Shown: positions 24,301 through 39,300 of the stretch, in pieces
How positions within the stretch are numbered: position 1 is the first letter of the stretch
Layout: every line of letters begins with the position of its first letter
NCBI RefSeq assembly: GCF_051020985.1
Contig: NC_135002.1
Span: 1,488,001 to 1,552,000 of the forward strand
Length of the DNA: 64,000 bases
DNA from: Nomia melanderi
Taxonomy: Eukaryota > Arthropoda > Insecta > Hymenoptera > Halictidae
Reading direction: 5' to 3'
Position numbers and translations under genes: made by a program
The notes under the pieces: model-generated
What the model saw: the letters and a program-made list of their open reading frames with translations, nothing else
The model's database searches: none
What the model was told of the DNA's origin: nothing

Positions 24301-27300
24301 GAATTTGAATTTGAATTTGAATTTTATAATATCAATTTCAATATCAATATCGATATCAATCTCAATCTCAATTTCAGTATGAATTTCAATTTCAATTTTG
24401 ATATCAATTTCTTCCATTTCGACATCAATTTCAATATCAACTTCAATTTCAATTTAATATCAACTTTTATTTCAATTTTGATATCAATCTCAATGTCAAT
24501 ATCAATTTCAACTTAAATTTCAACATCTATTTCAATTTTTATTTCAGTTTCAATATCAATATCAATATCAATTTAATATCAATTTTTATTCTAATTTCGA
24601 CATCAATATCAATTTAATACCAATTTTTATTCTAATTTCGACATCAATTTCAATTTAACATCAATTTTTATTCTAATTTCGACATCAATTTCAATTTAAC
24701 ATCAATTTTTATTCTAATTTTGATATCAATTTCAACTTAAACTTCAACATCTATTTCAATTTTAATTTCAATTCCAATATCAATATTCTAACTTCATTCC
24801 ACAATGTCTCGCGTCGCGTGCACTCGACGGGCGCTTCCAAATTTCCCATAAAAGCGCGACAATCCTCAATCAAATCGCGACTGTTCATCAGTTTCAAACG
24901 ACTCTCACTCGTCCTCTTTCTCGTTCCGTCAAGTTTCCGCGAAGTTTCCACGAGTTTCCATCGTCAATGGTGGGAACTCGCGAACGGAACAGGCGGGATT
25001 AACCCGGCGACGATCGACGTCGATACCGATCGACGGACCAATGACGAGGCATGACGCAGCTCGAACCGTGACGCGCGGATCGTTTTCAACGTAAACTCGC
25101 CGAGACACACTCGGCGTCTAACCCGTCGATTTCCGAGAGCCGAACTTCTTTTTTCCTCCTCGTTCCCCCGTAAATTCGCGCGGAAACTAATAGTCGCGAT
25201 AATAACCAATTAACCCTTTCCGGACGAACGTTGACATTTCGACGAGATGAAATTTTCCTATTTGGAAGTCTGAGTCGTAAACAAACGATTCAATTATTGG
25301 AATAGCAGGAGATCAGCACATAGTTTCCTATTTTCCTGTTGTTCAAGCAATTGTTGTATAATTTAGCTTCATCTGTTGAGTGTTTTGTTTATTCGAGTAT
25401 GACGAAGATTGTTTAAAGTATACAGAATCTGCGGATTCCGCCAAATTAGATATAGAATGCTTAAATAATAGGGAATAAGGAAACCATATACTGCTTTCTT
25501 GCTGTTTCAATAGTTAAATCATTTGTTCATAGCTTAGTATTTCGAACATGAAAGTTTGATCTTCGCAAAATGTCGACATTCGTCCGCAAAGGGTTAATAT
25601 CATACCACGTATAACACATTAATTTGACAAGTATTGTCAGAGAGAGATTTAAGATTTCTCTTCGACTTAATTTCACAAAATACCGTCTTCACCTCATCAT
25701 CGAATATTAAAATATTTCTAGTGAAAAACTTCCGAGTGCAAAGGGTTGAAGGCGAAATTATGATTGGACATTCGATATTTAATATCATACCTCGTATAAC
25801 ATCAATTTGCGAACTATCGAAATAAAACAGCTTTGTTCCTCGATGTACGTGCAATTTCTCTTTGAGTTTAATTTCCCAAAATATCGTCTCTATCTCATCA
25901 TCAAATACTAAAATATTCCTACCAAAAAATTCCCCAGTGCAAAGGGTTGAAGGCGAAATTATGATTGGACATTCGATATTTAATATCATACCACGTATGC
26001 ATCAATTTGACAAGTATTTCAACAAAATATCTTTGTTCCTCGATGTACGTGATTTCTCTTCGAGTTTCCCAAAATACCGTCTTCGCCTCACCATCGAACA
26101 TTAAAATACTCCTACCAAAAAATTGGCTAGCGCAAAGGGTTAAAGGAAGCCCGAAGGCCACGAGAGGTTCCTCGATCGCGAATCGATCGAAGATCCGCCG
26201 GCCGTGACCGTTCGCGCCCGATAAAGCGGCGGTCCCCCGTGACCTCTGAATTTCTTCGTCCCTCCAACGCGGCGAACGGGAACGATTAATCTCCGCGTGC
26301 CGATTATCGTTCTAGCGCGAGCCGGCGCCGAAAATTCATAGAGATAGACCGTTTATCGTCGGCGTCGAAAATAAATCGCTCGTGACGGTCGCCGGCTCGT
26401 GCGAGATTCGCGGATCCGCTCGCTCGACGGTGAACCGAACGAGAAAAGTTGCTCTGTTCGTTAAAAAAACAACTCAACCGTGTGGGAGTCACCATTGACG
26501 AGGCGGTCCGACGATAATTTCGATCGCCGGCGTTCTTTGACGCCGAAAAATGAACTTTACCCGACCGACCGGTGGACTTTAAGAGGGGCAGATTACCTAT
26601 TTCGGAGCCGTGCCAGCTGTAACGCGAGTTTCACGTTGGATACGAGATTTAATCGTTCGCCGTCGACTCGATAGGCGTATCGGTCAGCGCATCTTATCTG
26701 CGCGACTTAATTATAGCGAATGTTTAATCGTATCTGCGCAGCGATGGGAGATACATCCTCGACGAGTCTGGCGTCTTGGCTAAATGGAAAATATTAATCA
26801 CTCGGCTTGTCTGTGAATGTATGGGTGTGCGTACGTGTACGATTATTATCGGTACGTGTGTCAATGTTTAGAGAAAGCGAGAGTAGTGCAAGTCACTATT
26901 TTGTACTCGGTTCTATTTAGAGTTCATTTTAGGTGTTTGAGTCTTTGATAGCTTCCTTTTCTGTCGATTAAGTGGGTTATTATTATTGTTATTATTTCGA
27001 TTTATCTGAGGGTTTCGTAGGTTTCGAAGAATCTTCGAAACATTTGCACATTTGATTCTGTACATTTGTTTAATGTTTTTTGGAGCTTCAATCGACTCGA
27101 ACTCGAAGTTAACTGAAAGTTCATTCGAAGTTCATCGAAAATGAAGAAGAAAGCTTTGATGGGATATTAGGATACATTTAACCCTTTGAACTCTAAACTC
27201 TCAGTTACTATTTAGTTTGATCTAGCAAAATTATAAAGCCTTACATAGGATACTGAAACTATCATTCGGTTCGCCTGAAAGAAGGATTTAATTTGACAGA

Positions 27301-30300
27301 AAAACCTAGAATTTTAAATCCGGCTTTCGGTTCAATTAGCGTTACTTAACCTCTTGCCACCCGAATTCGATTTTTCGCCTCTGTACGAATCGCGCAGAGG
27401 GGAGTGCGGCTAACTCGATTCTTACATTTTCTGATTTACCAAAACATTGATGGAATCAACGATATTCTTTTCAATTATTCAAGGGAAAAAAATATGAGAA
27501 ATCAATACAGTTCATAAGCAAAGTGTAACCGAAGTTTTGTCGAATCGATCACGTTGACTCTCGCGTCGGAAGAACCGCGTTTCCTCTCGCGGCGTACACA
27601 TCAAGCGAGCGATCAGATATTTTCGTGTAAACGCTCGCCGCAGCGGCGTTATCTGCCGCGGTTCGATTCGAGGAAGGGCATTCGCGTGCTCGGTATCGCG
27701 CGCGCACGCGATACAGCCGTAGGACCGGATAAATATTATTGTTTAGGAGTCAACGTGTTTTCGGGATTTCACGCGAGGAGAGGGAACAACATGATTGCGC
27801 AATGATCGAGCCTCGGCTCGTTAAGATTCATTTTCGTGGAATAGTTCTATGAGATTTCTTCACTTATCGATACTTATTTGTTTGTTTTTATTGTTTTTTC
27901 TTTTTAAAGGAGAGATCCTTTGCAATTCTTCGTGAAAGTTTGAATAAGGTGCGAAGGACATGTTCGAATGGGTTCAGAAGAATACACGTTATCTGCCACG
28001 TGTGACCATGTACGAGCGATATTTTTGTCATTGGTAGATAACGTGCAATGGAACGGTTCAGGCTAGAAATAATATGTCTCACACCTTGATGATTTGATCA
28101 ACAATTATCGTCGTTAGCGGTTTTAATACATTGGGACAGTTTGGTAATCGAATGTCTTCTGAATCTCTGCACGTTTTCTTAGTTTCATTCGTGAGAAAGT
28201 TAACAGGTTATCGTTCGATTTGCATTTACTTCGAAGTTCACGCTAAGTATAGCGCTATTGCTTTTCAAATTTGATTAAAAATTTCGTGTTTCCTTTGTCG
28301 ATATCACTTCATATCGGTTCTTGTATCGTTCGATTAATTAGCTTCATGTTTTCGTCCTTTCTCTCGAAACTTGTCAATGGTTATAGAATAATTTTCGAAG
28401 ACAATTATGAGTTGATGGCCTAAATCTTCATTCGAAAACAAAAGATCAACACTAGACTATCCTAGAGTCAACACTATCAGTCAATTTGACGAATATCGAA
28501 TTTTCTCAACATCATTTCACAACAATTCCAATCTAATTCTTCTACTACAATTCTACGAACCTAATTATGCAGTCTAACTCTTCATTAGAAAACCAAAGAT
28601 AAACACTAGATTTACAAAATCCATCAATTTGTCAGATATTAAATTTTCCCAGCATCATTTCACAACAATTTCAATCCAATTCTTCCACTACATTTATAAA
28701 ACACAAGATCAAAGATTCGCGCGACAGAACGATTTCGACTCGGTTCCGACGGGGACGCGTGCACGCCATTGGTCCGCGGCGAGCGAAGTCGATAGCCTTC
28801 CAGGAAGCCGGGGGAGGATGGAGGAATCGGCGAGAGCCGAGAAACTGGAGCAGAGACGCCGGTTTCCGTGGACCGGACTTTCCTTGCCGGCCGGGAATCC
28901 GCGCGCGCCCCCGCAATCGCCGCGACCGAGTTTCGACAACCAGACATTTGCGTTCCGGCTCTCGTTCTTCGTTTATCTGTTATCCGTACTTTTTCCATCC
29001 TCGTCGAAATGCAGAAGGAGATGTTTCCTCGATCGTTTCTAGTGCGTTACGTAAAGCATGTTTATTTCCTGCCATTTATCTTTCCACCGATGATCTTTCC
29101 AAATTAGCTTCGAAGTTGAACAATGTAAATGTCACTCTGTTCCTTCGAGCTGAAATCCCGTGGTTTCAGACGACTATAGATATCTACCTTTTCTTAGGAA
29201 AATTTATTAAGAAAAATTGAACAACGGAAACAACCCTCATCGCGTGCCTACTGCCGCGATTCACGTGAACGCCTGAACACTTTGCAATGGCTATCAATTA
29301 TTTTTGTTGGAGGAGTTTTCTGGAGTAACTCTTATTTCAACACCTTTGCGGACGAATGTCGAGGTTTCGGTAAATGTTCCTGTTTCGAAGACTAACTCGC
29401 GAGCAAACGATTGAATTACTCAGATAGTAAGAGATCACTTAGTTTCTTTTTCTATTAATTAAGCAATTGATGTATAATTTAGCTTCATCTGTTGAAGGTT
29501 CTGTACCTTTCAGAGAATCTTCCGCAAAGGGTTAAATATACCTTAGCAAAAGGGTTAACGGGAGAGAACCGAATCATTGACTATTCGAGACGACGATTCG
29601 TCGGAGTTCCGTCGCGAGAGACCGAGCGTCGCAACGTTTTTCCGTTGTTCCTCTGCATTTTCCGTTTCCCCGCGGAGGCGTGTACGTACACGCGAGGGGA
29701 CATACTTCAGATAAGCGTGGCGTGATCGAATTTTTCGATAGATTGCGAGGACGGGCCGAGCGGAAAGTCACCGCGGCTTGGCACAGTTACTGTCGAGGAT
29801 GATCTGCCGCTAGTCGGCAACCTCCGCTCGCGTCTCTTCTTCCTCCCCCTTCCGACCGCGAGAACATCCCTTTCGCTGACCAACCGAATCGAATAGTAGT
29901 TCGAGTGTTACATTCATTTCTGGCTTTCGGGAGAGAGCCGTGTCCACTAGGAATTTTTTCCCGTTTTGCCAGCATTGCTTCATCAGGGGTCTAAAGGCAC
30001 ACTGATACCGATGTGTGCCGAGGAAGAGTCTCTTTAAATGCGTACCCTGTTCATTTTCCGGATCGGTGGTCACCAGTTATTTTAATTGGTTAGCTGAACA
30101 ATTAAAAAACTGGAGGAGAGAGTGTCAGATGGGGTTCAGTCGATATCCTGTGTCCCTGTTGTTGTTAGGGTGTTTTAGGATTTCAATAGATTCCCTATAC
30201 TGAAACCTAACCCTAACCTAACCCACCCTAACAACATCAACAGTATAGGGAATCTATGGAAATCCTGAAACACCCTAACAACATCGACAGTATAGGGAAT

Positions 30301-33300
30301 CTATTGAAATCCTGAAACACCCTAACACCATCGACAGTATAGGGAATCTATTGAAATCCTGAAACACCGGTATCAATGTGCCTTTAGCCTCCTGATGACG
30401 AAACGCCGCAATGCTGGCGAAACGCTGGGAAAAAATTCCTAGCGGACACGGCTCTCACCCGAAAGCCAGAAATCAATGCAACCAAATCGAATTAACCCTT
30501 TGCCACACAATGACGAGTAAGACTCGTTGAAGATTTCTAAACTGATTTAACAAGAATCAATGTTGTCCATTACCCACGGATCAAGGCAAGCAAATGAAAT
30601 TTCCATCTGAAGTAGAATGGAAAATTTTGTTGTATTTCTTACAAATTGTCGATAGTAAAATATTACGCGAGCTTAGTAACGGAAGTAAATAGTACGTCAA
30701 AGGGTTAATACAGTTCGCTCGATTAACCAGTTGCGCTGGAAAGACGTGCCACGCACGTCGAGACGTTTCCATCCGAAGATTCTCAACGATGTCCGTCACG
30801 CATCATCAGGATGACAGAATCCCGGGAAGAATCGGCGAACGGTTTCGATAATTGGCCGGCGACGTTTCGTCTGCGCGGCTTTAATTATCGGCGCAGCTGC
30901 GCGGCACCATAAATCGCCATCGTGTCACCGATCGCGCGACACTTTGACCGGCGTGCGTCGTTCATCTCGATTTCGGCCGATTTCGCCGCGTCTGACCTAT
31001 CCGACCTCTGCCCGGCAATCCCTTCGAGTCGAATCGACCGACAATCGATCGGAACGAGATCTTTCAATTTCTGTCTGCTCGATTTGCTATTTCATCCTCC
31101 TCTTGATCAGCCGATCGATTTCGAGCGGGGATCAAGGCGATCGTCGCTCGCGAAAATAATTGGTGTGATTCGTCGTTCATTTGGGTTCGTCTTGATATTC
31201 TAAATGGTTTCTTTTGTGATTCCTATGATTTCAGTGTTTGATGGTTTTAATTGATCAATGTTTAACACTAGAATCACCGTACCAGTCGAAATGACCGGTT
31301 TCGGTGTTTGTTTCGCAATTATTGATATTTGAAGAGCATTCGACGTTTGAAATGATTTGGGAAATGAATAGTTTCGTTTGAATACGGTGAACCTCTGAAG
31401 AAACTGAATATAATGTTACAATTTTTTTAGGAATCACACATCGATCGTATTCAATGCTTCTAGTGTTAATGATTAAGATCAATTAAGATCACCAACTGGC
31501 GATCTCTCCGATTCCTCCAAGCTTCAAAACCTTACTGAAACTGCGATCTCTCCTCGCACAATGCAACGATCGTAAAAACAATAAAAATTAAGATCAATTA
31601 AGATCACCAATTGATGATCTCTCCGATTTCTCCAAAACAATAAAATTGAAGAATCCCCTAAAACCTCCTTGCCTATCTTCCCAACAAAACAATAATCAAG
31701 TAAAACATTTCAAGCTTGAAAAATTACTCCCATACAATATCTAACTCCTCGAAACCATCTGCAATCCGACTCACCAAAAAAAAAACCGTCCGACCTCCGA
31801 TCCCAAAACTCAAAACCTCGCAGAAACAGCGACCTCTCCTCTCCGGCGCGATGCAACGATCGAAAAAAAACACAAGAAAAAGGAAGAAGCGAAGAGGAGA
31901 GTAAAAGACACACGAGAATCGGCGAGAAACTCGGAGATAAAAGCTCGGGTGTCGAATGACGGCCAATTGAATTCCTTTTTGCTTTGTTTCCCGTTCGGCA
32001 CGGGTGTAAACACGACTCGGGGAATTGTCACAGGCCCGTTCGCTCGTTCGTTCGCTCGCAAATGCGGAGGTGACTTCATGCGTGAGATTAGAGAGCTGTA
32101 ATTAATGATCGATGGGACGAAGGAAACGCGGGAGAGACGATACGGAGAGGTCAACCGAGCCGATACCACCGGCTCGTGCAAAGTGTAGTTCCGCGGATCG
32201 CTGATAAAGCGGTGCGGGTACTGTTGCCAGATCATTTGATGACCGCCGGGACGGCAGAGGAGCGGGAGGCGTCTTTCGCCGCGCGTTTTCTCGACGGTCC
32301 CCATTGGCCGCGGCGCGCCGCGCCGGCGAATGGCGGATCAGTTTGGTCAATCGGCTGGCAATTGGCCAATTGAACCTGCATTCCTCGGCCTAGCCATCAA
32401 ATCGTCTGCCAACGGCGCGGCAGGGAGCCGGCGGCGGCTCAGCTTCAATGAGACTTTCCACCGGACGACGGGGAGAGTGATGACTCACGACATTCCTATC
32501 CTGTGAAACTATCGAATGATTTTTACTGTTTGTTCCCGCTCGTTGGAACTGTCGGTCGATCCGTTGTTCTGTAGCTTTCGGATGACGGAGGATGCTGAAT
32601 GGTTCGAGGGTTATGTAACTTGGAATTTAGTTTGCGTTTCTAACACGTTCGCGGACGTGGATGCTCAGAATTGCAAAATTGCGTGATATTTTTGCGGCTC
32701 GTTGAAATTTTTGAAGTAGAAGCGTAGATTTTCTTGTTCGCTGTATTGTTTTGTAGCTTTCGGATGACGGAGGATGCTGAATGGTTCGAGGATCATGTAA
32801 CTTGGAATTTAGTTTGCGTTTCTAACACGTTCGCGGACGTGGATGCTCAGAATTGCAAAATTGCGTGATATTTTTGCGGCTCGTTGAAATTTTTGAAGTA
32901 GAAGCGTAGATTTTCTTGTTCGCTGTATTGTTTTGTAGCTTTCGGATGACGGAGGATGCTGAATGGTTCGAGGATCATGTAACTTGGAATTTAGTTTGCG
33001 TTTCTAACACGTTCGCGGACGTGAATGCTCAGAATTGCAAAATTGCATGGTAACATTCACATTTATAAGACACATTGTCATGAATTTCATTCTATTAATT
33101 CTGTTTTATTTAAAAAAAAAACATAAGAACAGTTAACCCTTCGCGGACGAAGATTCTCCGAAATGTACAAAACCTTTAACAGATGAAGCTAAATTATATG
33201 TCAATTACTTGAACAATAGAAAAATGGGAAACTACATACTGAACTCTTGACGTTTCAGTAACTGAATCATTTGTTTGCTATTCAGTGCTCCAAATATGAA

Positions 33301-36300
33301 AATTCGTTCGCGAAGGGTTAATTGAATAAAATACAAATAAATAGAAACTCTTTTCTCTTCTCAGGTCAACGCACTCTCTTCAAAATCTCTCGCCATCATT
33401 TAAAAATCATTCTCTCCCCCACAAGCATTCCTGTTACTGACACTTCCAACAAATTCTCAAACGCACCGTACATTTTCACGGAAAAACCTCCTCGTGTTAC
33501 GAGAACGTAAGAACGCGACATGTAAGGCAAGGGGTTAAAGGATACGTTTGTCGGACAGATGAACGCCGCTGATAAACTCTGAATGCACGCTTTTTTTCCC
33601 TTCCTGATTCAATTACCAGGCTGAGTAATTTCTCGGGATCAATCGGCAGCTTCGGGACACCCTCGGCGTTAACTCTGTTCATTAATTACGCGCGATAAGA
33701 TAACGGTTGCGAACCGATGTACACATGTTTCACCGTCGACTGTATTACCGAATAAGGTTACTGGCCGTTAGAAGCTTTTAACCCCGGCGCATTCGTCTTC
33801 CCCTGCTTTCGCTCACCGGTCGGCCAACAAATGCCCAGAAATCTATTGTTTTCATTTTGATAAAACCTTTGAAATAAGTCGCTGCAATTGCTCGGTAGTT
33901 TTAATCTTAATTATAATTCACCTAGGAATACAAAGAACATTGTGAACTCTGTCGTAAATATTTCTGCAAAATAAACGCCTGGAATTCTGCAATTTTCTAC
34001 AAAACAACAATAAGAGATCCACCAAATGCCCAGAAATGTATTGTTTTCATTTTTATATTAACTTAGAAATAAGGTACTGCAATTGCTCGATACTTTTAAT
34101 CTTAATTGTAATTCACGTTGAAATACAAAGGATATTCTGAACTCTGTCATAAATATTTCTCCGAAAGAAACGCCTCAACAATAAGGGACTCGCCAAATGT
34201 CTAGACATCTATGGTTTTCATTTTTATAAAACTTTAGAAATAAGTCACTGCAATTTGCTCGGTAGTTTTAATCTTAATTATAATTCACCTAGGAATACAA
34301 AGAACATTGTGAACACTATCATAGATATTTCTGCAAAATAAACGCCTGGAATTCTGCAGTCTTCTACCCAACAACAATAAGGAACCCACAAAATGTCCAG
34401 AAATATATTGTTTTCATTTTTATACTAATTTAGAAATAAGGTACTGCAATTGCTCCATACTTTCAATCTTAATTATAATTCACCTTGGAATATAAATAGT
34501 TATTCACGTCGAAATACGAGGAACATTGTGAACTCTGTCGCAATTGTTTCTCCCAAATAGACGCGTGGAATTCCGCAGTGCAACAAGTTCCATTCACGTA
34601 AATATCCCCGTGTCGAAACTCGGCGCAGCTCCGGCTGCAGTGCTCCATTTAAGGGCAACCTGTTGCCTCTGCGGTCCGTGCACGTGCAGCGCGTCCGTTA
34701 CACGTGGACAATTACTTCTGCTGTCGTTCACGGGGATTCCCTTACGGCTGATCACGCGAAAACGCGATCATCTCGCGGGAAAAAAGTCGCCTCGCGTGCG
34801 TCGCTTCGCCGAGCAGTAGTTCTACGCGGAAATTAATGGTAATTACGAAACGGGATTGTCTAAAATTCTAGAAAATAAGTGACAGATGATTTTCAATAGG
34901 GGTGGTTAATTTGTCTTCTTTATTTTTAGTTCTTCTTGTCTCGGCAATAATTGAATGAATAAATATAGACTTTAAACGGATATTTATTCCTTTCTATCTG
35001 AGTGCTCCTTAATTTGTTTTCAACTTGTTCCATCTCAAAAATAATTTCGATTGTTAAGTTTTTCTTATTTATTTTCGGTTCCTTTTATCGCGAAAATAAT
35101 TGAAGAACTAAATATATACTTTAATCGGATATTTATTCTTTTCTATCTGAGTTCTCCTTAATTTGTTTTCAACTTGTCCTATCTCAAAAAATAATGGCCA
35201 AAAATAAATAAAAGAACATTTTAATTGGTTTAAAAAATTCTTTTCTCTTTATTTTCAATTTCTTTTATCATCAAAATAATTGAAGAACTAAATACAGACT
35301 TTAAACGGATATTTATTTTCTATCTCAACTCTCAATTTGTTTTCAACTTGTCCTATCTCAAGAACAAACAAACAAACAAACAAACAAACAAATAAAGATT
35401 CGAATCTTTCTCCTTATAATTCCAAGAAAATCAAATTCCGAACGCCACACAGTCCACCGCAGGAGCGAGCGAATAGGACTCGCCTCGCGTCTGATCATTA
35501 CCAGTCGATTCTACTTGCGATTTCCGTCGCCGCGAACGCAAGCCTCGCTTCCGTTGTACCGAAATTTCCGAAACTTCCTTCGCGTTATCTCGCGAATTAG
35601 ACTCGTCGGAAAGTTTCCTCGGAACTATATTTATAACTTTAAGTTGTTTAGTGATACCGAATTGACACGAATAATAAAAGTAACGTGGAAGAGTGTCACT
35701 CTATCTGGTGTTCTTTTTATCGTGCACGATTCGCCGTCGACTAAACGATATTTCGATGACCTATCCATCGAAGATACTTTGTTCATTAATTTTACGATCG
35801 ATTAATCCCATTGATATTCTACGATTTTCTGTTGCAACTGTTCATGTCGATATCGATATCTGTTTAAAAGTTCTTAGACAAAAAAACGAACGTTACGTTC
35901 ATTCTTTTCGAGTCTACGTTGACTCTAGAGGCTACGCATTGATAACAGGAAGATAATGGTTAATTTTGACTCGATGGAAAAAATGTATCGATGTTCTTTA
36001 AACTTCATTTCTAATCTTTTCGTGTGACCACGTATTATTATAAAATAAAAAAACTGATGATGTTCAGGCGAACATTATAAAGGTTTTAGAATGAAAATTA
36101 TGATTTTACTGATTTGTATGAGTTGACTAAGGCTGTAAATTTCCACGAGCTTGTACAGTGCAGAGATTGCAATAATAATCGCAAGCAATTTGCAGGATGA
36201 TTGTAGAGAATAAAGGGAATAAGAAATAGAATAGGAAATTGGGAAGATGAAGGTAAGAGCTGTGGCCTGTTTATCTTTGTTAAAATGTTCTATTAGAAAT

Positions 36301-39300
36301 CGATGGCTTTAGGATCATTTCGTATGAATAAAATTGATAGTGAATAATATATTGCAATGAAGAATAAAAGGAATTATAAATAAAATAGGAAATAAGAAAT
36401 AAAAGGAACGGTGATACCTGTGTCTCATTTAACATCTTTGTTCGTTCGAAATCGAAGCTGTTACAGAGCGAAGGTCAATTAGTGTTAATTGAATTGATAG
36501 TAAATACTTTTATCGCCAAGAACAAGGAAAAGAACTATAAATAAAATAGGAAATAAGAAATAAAAGGAACGATGATACCTGTGTCTTATGTAACAAGTTT
36601 GTTCGTTCGAAATCGAAGCTGTTAGAGAGCGAAGATTTTCTCGCGTCGACAGTCGTGGATCGGCCACATCGAAATCATTTAACGAGATAGTCGCAAGGGA
36701 AAAAGGGAACGGCCGAGCGAAACGCGACGCGTCGGAGTGCAACGCGCGAGCGGAAAGTTCCGAGACGATAACTGTACACGATAACCGGCCGCTGATCGTG
36801 GATATTCGTTTCGAACCGAACGACGACCTCTCGTCACTGATTTTTCGGGCTCCTCCTATAGAACCCTGAACCCTGTCCCTGTATCCGCATATTTCCTCGG
36901 AACGATTCAAAATTAGATGGGCGTGTCTGGCATTGGGAATCGTTAGCAATTGTAGCATGTGTAGAAATTGTGGGAATTGTGGAAATTATAGAAATTGTAG
37001 AAATTGTAGATGTTATAGAAATGTTAAAAATGATACAAATTATCGAAATGATCGAAATTTAAATATTGGATACAGCCAAGAATTGTAAAGAAATAACTAT
37101 AATATCAAATATGTCCATCAGAGACAACAAACACTAAAGGATCAACTCTCTACGAAGCGTCTTTCGATCGATGTTTCAGATGGTTTCAAGAGCGACACGG
37201 TTCTCTGGGTGAAAATGTTGTTACCAGCAGCTATGAAGAGAATCTACAATCTACAGAGTAAACAGTTGGTGAAATTGTTCTCCAGAATACTGCTACAGGA
37301 CGAAGACGAGATGCTGGAACACTTAGAGCAAGGGGACGTGGCTGAAACTATTCGATTATTTTTTGAGAAGAACCTCGCTGTGCAGCCTGCTTCTAAAAGT
37401 GTTCTTACTATTCAAGAGGTAAATACACTCTTAACTATAATAATAAATAAATATCAATATTCCCTTGTATTCGTTAGAAAGTTAAATTCCGAGTGCTTCA
37501 AATCTAAACTTCAGAAAAATAACTTTCCCATCTCTATAAATTTTTTCTATTTTCAAAATTCCAAAATTTCATTATTATTCTTAACTACAATAATAAATAA
37601 CATCAACATTCCCTTGCATTCGTTAGAAAGTTAAACTCCGAGTGCTTCAAATCTAAACTTCAGAAAAATGATCTTCCCATCTTTATAAATTTTTTCTATT
37701 TCCAAGATTCTAAAATTTCATTATTATTCTTAACTACAATAATAAATAATATCGACTATACTTCTACCTCTATCAACACTGATTACCATTTTCTATATTC
37801 CTATTTCCATCAGTCGCATCCATAATCATCTACATATTCACTACTCTTCCAATCATTTTACTATCTCTTCCATCACTGTCGCAATCTAAATTCATACAGA
37901 GAAACAATTAAAGGAAAACAAATCTGAAATATTAATTTGATAGTTTCCAATTCTTCCCTTGCATTCCAAGCTGCAAACGAGTAGTACAAAGGTTCGAAGG
38001 GGTTGCAAAGTGGCAGTTCTCAAGGAATGTCGGTCTCGCTGGGAAAGAGCCGAGATAATGATCTCAATTAATCGGGCAAATCCGCCGGATGAAATGGACA
38101 AATATCCCTGGCGGGATCAAGGGATCGCGGCCGCATTATCCGCGACAATTTGCGCGATCGCTGGGACAAATGGAGGCGCGAGAAACATTGCTCCGACTCG
38201 CGCCGCTAACGCTGGCTCCCATTAAACTCGCGTGGGCGTAGTATTTCGCGCGGTTTCTCACGAGCGCAATCTTCCTTTTTCTCTGTTACCTTGTTGCGAC
38301 GTTCTCTCACTATTTCGCCATTAACGTGTCGCGCGTCGAGCAGTTTTTCCTATCTCTCGCGTTTTCATGGGACTTTTCTCTTGGAACGATGGAATGCGGC
38401 GTTTAGATATTTAATTAGAGTAGATTATCGTTTCTCGCGATTTATCGACTGTCATTTCTTTTCCTTGTCTTTGACGTTTTATTTTAATTGATTTCTGTAA
38501 CGTTGTTTCGTCATTTTGTCACTATTTCGCCATTAACGTGTCGCGCGTCGAGCAGTTTTTCCTATCTCTCGCGTTTTCATGGGACTTTTCTCTTGGAACG
38601 ATGGAATGCAGTGTTTAACACGTTAAATGCAACCAAATCGAATCACTATAATTCATTCAATTGTTGATTATTTGAAAACATTTCCATATTATAAATAATA
38701 CTACATAATGCAGTGACATTCAGCTAGATGAACATGTAATAATAATAATGCAATTCAGTGCTTGAAATAATTCTTTAATTAAAGTCTATTATCGTACCTC
38801 GCTGTTTTCCACGACTATCGATTCAGTTCCTTCTCCCCGACATGTTGTTTCACCTTTTCTATGCAACGGCAGTCCACAGGTTGCGACTCCTTGAAGATCC
38901 ACCGCGATTAACGCACCGAATGTCGGTCGATTTCCGTATCTTCGACGTTTCCATGGAATTTTTTCAAGGAAGATTTCTGTGGAAGGGTAAAACACATTAT
39001 CAAATTATTTAATTGAGCCGCCGTTATCGTTTTTCGCGCGCTTATCTTGGCGAATGTCACCGCTTTACGTTACATCATTGACGCTTCAAGTGGCCATTTT
39101 GATAATTTTCTATAAAAAGAAACGCGAAACGTCCGTACGTTCCTCCGATTTCTCACGATTTCTCGGCCGCGAGCAATGACCAATAAACGTTCCGTGCGGT
39201 ACCATTTTTTTTTCTCTCTCTCTCTCTCTTTTAATTTTCAATGAATTACTAATGATAATAAATAAAAGTAGTTGTATCGATCATACTTGAGAAATTATAT

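Larger units (their letters stand above)
14827..37179 (+). other. LIG3 intron 2 (22.35 kb)
   Basis: Very long intron inside the DNA-binding domain. It holds at least nine tandem arrays, many TTAA-bounded short elements, a fold-back element (29906-30478) and CpG-rich blocks at about 16000-16340, 19740-20240, 21500-22110, 26150-26700, 27540-27800, 28720-28960, 30830-31150, 31930-32470 and 34600-34820. I looked for a nested gene on both strands and found none I can defend; the longest frame (16375-17262 minus) is a translated repeat. Confidence 0.85.

Noticed and set aside
32571..33050. Tandem arrays as CRISPR
   Set aside because: Repeats are contiguous with no unique spacers, and the genome is eukaryotic.
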